From contig NZ_CM001442.1 of the NCBI RefSeq assembly GCF_000244915.1, positions 3,224,001 to 3,288,000 on the forward strand: DNA of 64,000 nt. The letters are read 5' to 3'. Source of the DNA: Bradyrhizobium sp. WSM471. Lineage in GTDB: Bacteria > Pseudomonadota > Alphaproteobacteria > Rhizobiales > Xanthobacteraceae. The translations under genes and the position numbers were made by a program. Shown piece by piece: positions 35,239 to 42,490 of the stretch; position 1 is the stretch's first letter; the number at the start of each line of letters is the position of its first letter. The notes beneath the pieces were generated by a model that ran no database searches, was not told the origin of the DNA, and saw nothing but the letters and a program-made list of their open reading frames with translations.

Positions 35239-35371
35239 GAAGACGTCAAGATCGCAGTCGAAAGGTCCTTCGGCCTTTTCGCGAGCTTGGCGGCCGCCTG
35301 ATCCACAGGGATGAGCAGACGCGCCGCCTTCGCACGCTCAGGTGTGACCGCTCATCGACAGGATATGACAA

Positions 35372-35611
35372 TCACCCATCGTCGCGCCAACCTGAGAAGT
35401 AACACCGTCGAGCTTCCCCAACGATTGTTCTCGATAAGCCGATGTCCGCGAGAAGCCGGTCGTCCAGTTCGAGAAGCTCGTCGTACTGACGGCGCCGTGT
35501 GATGCCGTCCAGCAGCGCAAGCGTTAACTTCCAGAACCATCGCGGGTTTGGAGCAGGGCCGAAGGCTGCGCTGGATGTGCCGATTGAGCCAGTGGTGCTG
35601 TCGCAAGACAT
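35372..35611 (-). CDS. DUF1127 small protein
   Basis: 79 residues; the DUF1127 motif is RRRQYDELLELDDRLLADIG followed by LSR. DUF1127 proteins are small basic RNA-binding regulators affecting phosphate and RNA turnover in rhizobia. A perfect GGAGGTGA site five bases before ATG 35611 fixes the start. The N-terminal 35 residues (Trp-rich PNPRWFWKLTLALL) differ from most members. Stands alone in a low-GC stretch. Confidence 0.75.
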   Translation of the reverse strand: MSCDSTTGSIGTSSAAFGPAPNPRWFWKLTLALLDGITRRRQYDELLELDDRLLADIGLSRTIVGEARRCYFSGWRDDG

Positions 35612-36017
35612 GTTTCACCTCCACAAAGGAGCGAAACAACGCTTGGCTCGAAAGCTGGTCGGGCGGTTGTGTTTGACCCGATGGCTGTTGCTATCATGCT
35701 CGTCTCTGCCGCACAAGCGACCCTGATCGTGTCTTGATCGCGACTTGAGGCCAGATTCGCTGCTGTCTCCGGTGCTTTCGCCCAGTTAGGATGAGAGCGG
35801 GCCCGTGATCTCTGTCGGCAAGCCGAAAGTCGTAACAGCGTGTGAACCGGCTCATACAACCGGCCACAAGTTGCTCCTATTGTTTCGATGGCGCCCACGC
35901 GAGGGGGTCATCTCTTCCCCCGGAAGAGCGTCTCTGACACGCGGTCAATCGAAACAGACGCGGTCGGGCCGAATGTCTCGCGGGCAGTGGCGATTGCGCC
36001 TCGAAAGGAGCTCTCCG
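35612..36017. other. Non-coding gap before the GMC-DUF1080 gene
   Basis: About 400 bases, lower in GC. The downstream frame is open from 35805 but codon use is poor; the true start is 36018 with AAAGGAG. A local repeat-like CTTGATCGCGACTTGAGG at 35733 is seen; no promoter or operator can be named. Confidence 0.4.
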
Positions 36018-38426
36018 ATGCTACCTTTTCTGCGACATGACCCTTTCAATCAGGTCGAGATCCAGGACACCGAGTTCACGCGTGATCTGCTCGGCAGATA
36101 CGTGTGCAGCACCTTCGACGAAGCGGTGAACAATGGCGGCAGGCCGTTCGATGTCGTCGTCATCGGCGCAGGAATGTTCGGCGCGTATGCCGCCAGCAAA
36201 ATCTATCGCGCCGGCGCCGATCAGAATCTGCGGATACTCCTTCTCGACGCGGGAGGCTATTTTGCCCCGACGCACGTGCAGAACATGCCGCATCTCGGCC
36301 TGAATGCGCCGGATACCGCGTTGGTAACGCGTAACGATCAAGATCCACGTGCGCGCAACGGTGTCTGGGGCATACCCTGGCACAGCAACGAGCCGTTCAC
36401 AGGGCTTGCGTACTGCCCGGGAGGTCGCTCGCTATTCTGGGGCGGCTGGGCGCCGCGGCTCATGCCGGCTGACCTGGCTGCCTGGCCCAAGGACGCACGT
36501 GATTTTCTGACGGCGAATTACCCTGACGTCGAGCTCGAGATCGGCGTTCAGGACAAGGCGGACTATCTGTCGGGTCCGCTCAACACGGCGATCAATGCGC
36601 AGTTACAAGCCGCTGCGACGAACGCCAACCCGATCCTGCCTGATGTAACGTTGGACGTCGTTGAAGAAGCTCCGATTGCGGTACAGGCGAACTCGCCAGG
36701 GTCGGGGCTGTTTTCGTTCGACAAGTTCAGCAGCGGGCCCATGCTGCTGGAGAGCATCCGGGATGATATCGCCAAGCGCTGGACCTTGAACGACAACTCG
36801 CGCCGACGGTTCTTCCTCGTTCCGCGGTGCCATGTGATACGGCTGCAGAACAGTGGAGGCAGGATCACCGGCATCGATCTGACCTACAATGGCCAGTTTC
36901 GGTCCCTTTCAGTGCCGACGAACCTCAGTCCCGATTGCCAGGTGATCGTGGCGGCGGGGACGATCGAATCGACACGGCTGGCAATCGAGTCGTTCGCGGT
37001 GACGCGCAGCGCGTTTAGTATGGGTGCCAATTTTATGGCGCATCTGCGCACGAATCTTACCGTTCGCGTCAAACGCAGCGCGCTCGGGCTTGGAGCGCTC
37101 ACAAATCTCGAGCAGGGCGGCGCGATCGTGCGTGGCGAGATCACGAACCCGGACGGAAGCAAGCGCCGCTATCATCTTCAGGTGCTCGCGTCGGCTGAGA
37201 AAGGACAAAACCCGGAAGCGACGATGTGGACCATGGTCCCCGACATCGACCTTCTGCGGAACTTGCTCGCAAACGAGGACCCGGATTGGGTGGCAATCGT
37301 CTTTCGCGGCCTCGGAGAGATGGACGGCGACAAGAAGGCCGGCCCCGGCGGCGCGACGAGTTTCGTCAATCTCACCAATGCGGCCGATCCGCTTCAAAAC
37401 GATGGAATGAGCGCGCGCGCCTGGGTCAACTTCACGCCGACGCCAAACGACTACGCCGCATGGAGCAAACTCGCTGCCGCAGCGGTCAAGTTGGCCGGAG
37501 GCCTCGCCAAGAGCGCAGGCGACGTCCAGTACCTGTACAATGGCGGCTGGCAAAGCGCACCGCCACCCGATCCGTTTGCTACGACGAAGGATCAACTGGG
37601 GAATACGCACCACGAAGCGGGCACGCTGTGGATGGGCGATGATCCAGCCACTTCGATCACGGATCCCGACGGACGATTCCATCACATCTCGAACGCCTAC
37701 GTCGCGGGCCCTGCCTTGTTCCCCACCGTCGGCTCGGCCAATCCGTCCTTGACGGGGCTAACTCTCGCGCGCCGGACTAGCGCCGCTGTCGTTGCGGCAT
37801 TGGCGCCAGCGCCTTCGGCGCGTTTCAAGCCCCTATACGCCGGTAGCCTGGCAGACTGGCAAATGTCGGGAAGCGGAAGCTTCCTCCAGGTGTACGACAT
37901 TCTTGAGTCGGTTGGCGGACCCGGATTGCTCTGGTACACGCGCGAAAGCTTCTCCGATTTCGTGCTCGAGTTCGAATGGCAACATGCGAGCCGCACCGAC
38001 AACTCCGGTGTTTTCATCCGCGTGCCCAATCTGAACAGCTCAGCTTCGAGCGACTGGATGGCCGCCATTGACCAGAGCTACGAAATCCAAATCGATCCGC
38101 GTGGATACAACTCCGAGAAGAACATGGAGAATGATCCTTTGCGAAGCACCGGTGCGATCTACAACATCAATGCGCCGATCCGCACCGATATTGCGAAGGG
38201 CCCGTGGCAGTGGAACACGTTCCTGATCGAAGCGGTCGGAAGCCGCATCAAGGTGACGCTTAACGACGTCCTCGTGAACGACTTCACGGACCCGAAGCCC
38301 CGGTCTCTTCGGGGGCACATCGCGCTGCAAAATCATCACGATGGATCGAAGGTGCAATTCCGAAACATTCGCATCAAGGCGGTGGTACCGGGGGTCACCG
38401 ACCTGCCTCTTGCGAGGGTCGCTTAG
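36018..38426 (+). CDS. GMC oxidoreductase fused to DUF1080 (3-keto-glycoside hydrolase-like)
   Basis: 802 residues in two modules. The GMC part, about 40-600, has the FAD dinucleotide motif VVVIGAGMFGAYAASKI, the glycine-rich CPGGRSLFWGGWAPR, and an active-site region NTHHEAGTLWMG (His near residue 533) with NPSLTGLTLARR, as in pyranose and fructose dehydrogenases. The DUF1080 part, about 605-795, has FKPLYAGSLADW, FVLEFEWQHASRTDNSGVFI and YEIQIDPRGY. No signal peptide. DUF1080 enzymes hydrolyse 3-keto-disaccharides; a GMC dehydrogenase can make such a 3-keto sugar. ATG 36018 is chosen over the open frame from 35805 because of the AGGAG eight bases before it. Confidence 0.85.
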   Translation: MLPFLRHDPFNQVEIQDTEFTRDLLGRYVCSTFDEAVNNGGRPFDVVVIGAGMFGAYAASKIYRAGADQNLRILLLDAGGYFAPTHVQNMPHLGLNAPDTALVTRNDQDPRARNGVWGIPWHSNEPFTGLAYCPGGRSLFWGGWAPRLMPADLAAWPKDARDFLTANYPDVELEIGVQDKADYLSGPLNTAINAQLQAAATNANPILPDVTLDVVEEAPIAVQANSPGSGLFSFDKFSSGPMLLESIRDDIAKRWTLNDNSRRRFFLVPRCHVIRLQNSGGRITGIDLTYNGQFRSLSVPTNLSPDCQVIVAAGTIESTRLAIESFAVTRSAFSMGANFMAHLRTNLTVRVKRSALGLGALTNLEQGGAIVRGEITNPDGSKRRYHLQVLASAEKGQNPEATMWTMVPDIDLLRNLLANEDPDWVAIVFRGLGEMDGDKKAGPGGATSFVNLTNAADPLQNDGMSARAWVNFTPTPNDYAAWSKLAAAAVKLAGGLAKSAGDVQYLYNGGWQSAPPPDPFATTKDQLGNTHHEAGTLWMGDDPATSITDPDGRFHHISNAYVAGPALFPTVGSANPSLTGLTLARRTSAAVVAALAPAPSARFKPLYAGSLADWQMSGSGSFLQVYDILESVGGPGLLWYTRESFSDFVLEFEWQHASRTDNSGVFIRVPNLNSSASSDWMAAIDQSYEIQIDPRGYNSEKNMENDPLRSTGAIYNINAPIRTDIAKGPWQWNTFLIEAVGSRIKVTLNDVLVNDFTDPKPRSLRGHIALQNHHDGSKVQFRNIRIKAVVPGVTDLPLARVA

Positions 38427-38713
38427 TCTTTCACCGGCTCGCGAGCTGGCGAGGTCGGTCTCTGCGCGCGAAGCTGGCGCAATTGCCAATTGTTCGACCA
38501 CGGCATTTTGCGCCCGTTTTGCCCGGCCTCTCAAAGGGCCGGCGCGCTGCGCGAAGGATTCGCATCGCCGTCCGGTTTTCCACAACGCGAGGGGTAGTGG
38601 TGTTCGGCCGTTCCAGCCCACCAACAATCGATAATTTGTCAACGCGAGCCGGGCCGTCTTCATAGGAGGAAATGGGCACGAAATCATGAGAGGTCATCTG
38701 GAGCGGCCGGATC

Positions 38714-39097
38714 ATGGGGGCGGAGATTTCCGCCAAGCACGCTCGCGAAGTTGCCACGAAAGCAGTTCGTGAAGCCGATCGGGCGGAAGCCGAAGCCTGC
38801 TCGGTGCGGATGGAAGGCTACGGGGGTCCCGCGCAGCCGTCCCCCACAATCGCGCAATGCCTCGATGCCGGCATGCGCTGGCTCGAGGTCGAGTGCAACA
38901 GGTGCAAGGCGCGAGCGAGCCTGCCGCTCGATATGATCCGCCGGCCGCGGGATACGCAGATCTGGAAGCTCGAAGCGTCTCTGAAGTGCCGGTCATGCCG
39001 GAAGGGGCGTTCCGCGCCACCTGTCCACATGATCAAGCTGACCGCGACACAAAGCATCACCCCGTACAAATGGGTGCATCCGACTGAAGAGCGGTAG
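38714..39097 (+). CDS. Hypothetical protein with a Cys-pair zinc site
   Basis: 127 residues, cytoplasmic. Two Cys pairs, ECNRCKARAS and KCRSCRKGR, 32 residues apart, look like a zinc-ribbon site. N-terminus is an acidic helix (KHAREVATKAVREADRAEAE). Similar short proteins are frequent in Bradyrhizobium accessory regions, as far as I recognise; function unknown. Confidence 0.65.
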   Translation: MGAEISAKHAREVATKAVREADRAEAEACSVRMEGYGGPAQPSPTIAQCLDAGMRWLEVECNRCKARASLPLDMIRRPRDTQIWKLEASLKCRSCRKGRSAPPVHMIKLTATQSITPYKWVHPTEER

Positions 39098-39409
39098 GAT
39101 CGATGAGCGCGCGCTGAGCGTCGTCTGATGCTTGAGATGGTGCTCCCTGCCATACTCAATTCCTGGGCTCTCGACCGAAAACAACATCAGGTTCAGCTCA
39201 GAAGCTGTCGTCGTCTCGAGAGCGGCAATCACCGCTGTGGGCCAGAACCAGGCTCCTCTCGTTCTTGCAACTGGACGCGCTAACATACCTGGAAGGCTAG
39301 CAAGGCTACTGCGCCTTAAGGGGGCCGTCACCGTGGAACAAAATCTCGGAGCACTGATTAGATTTCCGGCCAACCCATTGAACGAGTGGCAAAAGTGAAC
39401 ACAGGCAGG
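39098..39409. other. Gap, no supported gene
   Basis: About 310 bases with mixed codon quality in both directions; an 88-codon plus frame (39132-39398) and a longer minus frame exist but neither shows a domain or ribosome-binding site. Could hold gene remnants. Confidence 0.4.
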
Positions 39410-39786
39410 ATGCTCGACACCGACCCCAATCCCGCTTCGAAGCGTCCTGTGCTCGTCGTTGAGGACGATGGCTGGTCCGCATCATGGTCGCGGATGAACT
39501 TAGAGAGAACGGTCTCGCGGTGATCGAGTGCGGCGATGCAGACGAAGCGCTGGACGTTCTTCACTCTGGGACTCAGGTTTCGCTGGTCGTGACTGACGTT
39601 CGAATGCCTGGGTCAATGGACGGCGCGGAACTCGCAACTTTGATCAAACGCGATTTTCCCACTCTAAAAGTAATACTTACATCATCGGAGGCACCACCCT
39701 CCGGCGCCAAATTCGATCTTTTTGTTTCGAAACCGTGGGACCTTCCGAAAGTCGTACAGCGGATCAGAGCGATTGCCGGTTGGTAA
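39410..39786 (+). pseudogene. Frameshifted response-regulator receiver domain
   Basis: The first frame, from ATG 39410, reads KRPVLVVEDD, which is beta-1 with the acidic pair of a receiver domain. At 39470 the frame changes: after GAC GAT only GG remains before CTGGTCCGCATC (LVRI), and the second frame continues LRENGLAVIECGDADEA, the phospho-Asp in LVVTDVRMPG, and the Lys in DLFVSKPW. One base seems to be missing. The gene would encode about 125 residues, a stand-alone receiver. Either a broken gene or a single-base sequencing error. Confidence 0.75.
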
Positions 39787-39819
39787 GGAACGAAGACTGC
39801 CACTCGTCGGTTGTCCGGC

Positions 39820-40254
39820 ATGCAAACGAACCAATCAGCCACCCCCCGCTCCATCGTGCTTGCACAGCAAGACGTGCTGCTCCGCATGGCGCTGGCCGAT
39901 TTTCTACGCGGCTGCGGTCACAAGGTGTTGGAGGCGCGCTCAGCAGACGAAGCAATCGCGTTGCTTGATGAAGGGACCATTCCGGTGGATCTCGTTGTCA
40001 GCAGCGTGGAGTTGGCCGGAGATGGGTTCGGCATCGCAAAATGGCTGAGAGATCATCGGCCCGCTCTTCAATTGCACCTCACCGCAAGTACCAAGCGAGC
40101 CGTCGAGGTCGCGGGGTCGCTTTGCGAGAGCGGTCCGCTTCCGGCTCCTTACAACGCTCAAATTCTCCATCGTCGAATACTTCGGCTCATGGGTGGGCGG
40201 CGGCAGCGACCTCATGACGAACACCAGACAGTGGCTAAGGCGTCAGAGAGATAA
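39820..40254 (+). CDS. Degenerate receiver-domain protein
   Basis: 144 residues. It follows the receiver fold: SIVLAQQDVLLRMALADFLR, then GHKVLEARSADEAIALLDEG and VDLVVSSVELAGDGFGIAKW. The usual acidic pair is QQD, the phospho-Asp is Ser in VVSSVEL, and the conserved Lys is not found in GPLPAPYN. So it cannot be phosphorylated normally. A basic 25-residue C-terminal tail follows. Start is ATG 39820; a TTG three codons earlier is possible. It follows the broken receiver by 33 bases. Confidence 0.7.
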   Translation: MQTNQSATPRSIVLAQQDVLLRMALADFLRGCGHKVLEARSADEAIALLDEGTIPVDLVVSSVELAGDGFGIAKWLRDHRPALQLHLTASTKRAVEVAGSLCESGPLPAPYNAQILHRRILRLMGGRRQRPHDEHQTVAKASER

Positions 40255-40453
40255 ACCGAATGGGTCAGCGTGTGGGGATCGCTGAGTACCACGAGCGACG
40301 CCGCTGCGCGGCGCCGATAATCCCCGTCGACAACAAAGATTCGGCGGGTCATCGTCAGGTGACCGCGACAGTGGTGATACAACAGCTGCGTTGCGCACCG
40401 TCTCTCGCTTCCAAGCCAAGCTCTTCATCGCGGGCAGCTGCCGTCGCCCCGGG

Positions 40454-40558
40454 CTAGCGATAGATCAGGGCTCCGATGCAAAGAACCAGCATCGTCAGGC
40501 TAAGCGCAACGGTAACGAGCGCGCGCTCGGCTTTGCTGGTCAGCTCCTCTTCGTTCAT
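40454..40558 (-). CDS. 34-residue single-pass membrane peptide
   Basis: Reads MNEEELTSKAERALVTVALS then LTMLVLCIGALIYR: a charged N-terminus and one hydrophobic helix, ending in the cytoplasmic or external Arg. GGGAGAG precedes the ATG by five bases. Too short for standard gene callers but with a clear ribosome-binding site and clean membrane-protein composition. Confidence 0.5.
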   Translation of the reverse strand: MNEEELTSKAERALVTVALSLTMLVLCIGALIYR

Positions 40559-40829
40559 GACAACTCTCCCTGCCGCAAGGTCAACCTGCATGCCTTCACC
40601 TTGTTCCCCGCGCTAGCGGACGCGATGCTTGGTGGCTCCGACCTGATCCACGTACATGCTGCAGGAGGAAGTGCCGCCAACGTGAACCGCTCTCTGCCGC
40701 TTGTGTGCACTAGTGCGCCGACGGAAGCTTCCGCCAATATCTACGTTCCGACGTCACCGCCCGATCAGTGGCTGTTATCGGTGATGAGAACGCTGCTTGC
40801 GCTCCCGCCTCCTCCGGAACGGACGTGCA

Positions 40830-41030
40830 GTGAGCGATCGACGCAAGTTCAATGAATCGCACCAAGAGGGTCTTGCAGAAGAGGCCGTTCGTCTTCGCTC
40901 AGCCGCGGAACTGCTCCCGCCAGGGCCGGTGAGAGATGCCGTCCTCAGACGCGCACGCTGGGCTGAAACAAGCTTGTCGTTAGATGATTGGCTCAACTCG
41001 CCAGGACTACAGCCACCGACCGGAAGGTGA
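40830..41030 (+). CDS. Small hypothetical protein
   Basis: 66 residues from GTG 40830. Helical, with RLRSAAELLPPGPVRDAVLR and a C-terminal WLNSPGLQPP. Short proteins with PPGPxRDAxLRxAR and LxSPGLxPP are a frequent orphan type in Bradyrhizobium. Function unknown. Confidence 0.55.
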   Translation: MSDRRKFNESHQEGLAEEAVRLRSAAELLPPGPVRDAVLRRARWAETSLSLDDWLNSPGLQPPTGR

Positions 41031-41084
41031 AGTCGAGCTGCAGGCATTCAAGCCATCTTCGGTTTGAGGCTCCGCCAACAAAAA

Positions 41085-41111
41085 ACCCGCGCCGGATTGC
41101 TCCGCGCGGGT
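41085..41111. terminator. Rho-independent terminator
   Basis: Arms ACCCGCGC and GCGCGGGT around an 11-base loop, with six A before and a T-containing run after. Works for minus-strand transcripts, and for the small gene upstream on the plus strand. The surrounding 41031-41305 has no gene. Confidence 0.65.
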
Positions 41112-41305
41112 GAACTTTCGATGGTGGGATTCTGCCAGTGTTTTGCCCGACGAGTCAAATCCGAATAGCGCGACGGGCAGGGATTTATCGGTCCGGCAAA
41201 CGCCTATTTGGTGCAACAAAAATGGCTAATGATTTCAATGTCAACGCTACTGTGCATGGGGTTGTTTTTCGACTTTTTGTTTTTGCGGTCCCGAAGCGGC
41301 GCGCG

Positions 41306-41890
41306 TCAGCGGCGTCCACGCGGCGCTTCCGCCTTGGCCGGCGCCTCGGTCTGCGGTCCGCAGCTCGCGGCCGCGAGCGAGCCTTGCGCCTGCGGCATCA
41401 GGCCGGGCTCGGGGGCGAGCGCCTTCATCACGATCAGGCCGGTGGTGCTGGGGGAGTCGATGATCAGGCGGTCGGCCGCGGTGATCTCTTCGTCCTCGGG
41501 CAGCTCATTGTGCTGCGGCTCGGTCATCAAATCGAGCTCGATCACCTTCTTGCCGGCCGAGCGGTCGTTGATGGCGTAATAGGCGATCTCGTTGCGGGTG
41601 TAGAACGACACCGAGGTGTAGGCCTGGCTGACGGGGACCGTCAGCTTGATCGGCCCGTTCGACAGATCGTAGCGGCAGATCGCGAGCGCAAAGGCCGGGT
41701 CCATGAACGGCATCGGCGAGGTCTGCGGATCTGCGAGCGGAAGCTGCGTGACGGCGTTGAGCTTCGTCATCGGCGTCAGCCGCGAATAGGCGTCCTGGGT
41801 CGCGATCCGCGGCAGCGCCAGCACGCTGACGAGATGAACCACGAGGCCCAGCACCACGCCGGCAACGATGGTGAACAACAGCCGGATCAT
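41306..41890 (-). CDS. Membrane-anchored DUF1254 protein
   Basis: 194 residues. One N-terminal membrane helix (LLFTIVAGVVLGLVVHLVSV) followed by DUF1254: MDPAFALAICRYDLSNGPIK and VSQAYTSVSFYTRNEIAYYA. The C-terminus is Ala/Pro-rich. Its ATG overlaps the stop of the DUF1214 gene (ATGA), so the two are a translationally coupled pair that together correspond to the single fused protein at 29169-30188. Confidence 0.85.
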   Translation of the reverse strand: MIRLLFTIVAGVVLGLVVHLVSVLALPRIATQDAYSRLTPMTKLNAVTQLPLADPQTSPMPFMDPAFALAICRYDLSNGPIKLTVPVSQAYTSVSFYTRNEIAYYAINDRSAGKKVIELDLMTEPQHNELPEDEEITAADRLIIDSPSTTGLIVMKALAPEPGLMPQAQGSLAAASCGPQTEAPAKAEAPRGRR

Positions 41891-42465
41891 GAGCAGCCCG
41901 CCGTCGTGATCGTGGGCATCGGTGCGTCGCGCTGGGTGCGTGTGGCAACGCCGACCGGAGTGTCGTAGAGCCGCAGCATCAGCGCGTAGCGCTCGATGCC
42001 ACCGGTCGGCAGCCAGTTGCCGGCGCGCGAGCGCGAGGCGATGCGGATCTCGAACGAGCCGTCGGACTGCCGCACGATCTCCTGGCTGGTGAAGCCGTAG
42101 CGCTGCAGCGAATTGGGGACGAGATGACCCTTGCGGTCGTAAAGCGTCAGCGTCCAGAACCGCGCCGGCGGCGTCACGCCGGAGACCACGACGTCGCAGC
42201 GGCCGTCAAGCACCTTCTTCTTGTCGTCGGCGGTTGCGGTGAAGGCGACGCCGTCGCCGGTTCCGATCGGCAGCTCGCCGTTGCGCACGATGGTGGCGCG
42301 CGAATAGGGATCGACGTCGGCGGTGCCGGTGCGCGGACGCGCGGTCCAGGGGCCGATGGTCAGCGCGCCGATCTCGGTGCCGCGCGTCGTCGTCATCCAG
42401 GTCGCGCCGACGCCCACCACGGTTGCGAGCAGAAGGGCCGTCAATGTGATCAGGATCAGCCGCAC
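41887..42465 (-). CDS. Membrane-anchored DUF1214 protein
   Basis: 192 residues. One N-terminal helix (LITLTALLLATVVGVGATW), then DUF1214: VDPYSRATIVRNGELPIGTG, FWTLTLYDRKGHLVPNSLQR and IRIASRSRAGNWLPTGG. Partner of the DUF1254 gene that overlaps its stop. It lies 25 bases after the penicillin-binding protein gene on the same strand, so all three probably form an operon, hinting at an envelope role. Confidence 0.85.
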   Translation of the reverse strand: MRLILITLTALLLATVVGVGATWMTTTRGTEIGALTIGPWTARPRTGTADVDPYSRATIVRNGELPIGTGDGVAFTATADDKKKVLDGRCDVVVSGVTPPARFWTLTLYDRKGHLVPNSLQRYGFTSQEIVRQSDGSFEIRIASRSRAGNWLPTGGIERYALMLRLYDTPVGVATRTQRDAPMPTITTAGCS

Positions 42466-42490
42466 TTGTTTCGATCAGTTTTTGTTTCGA

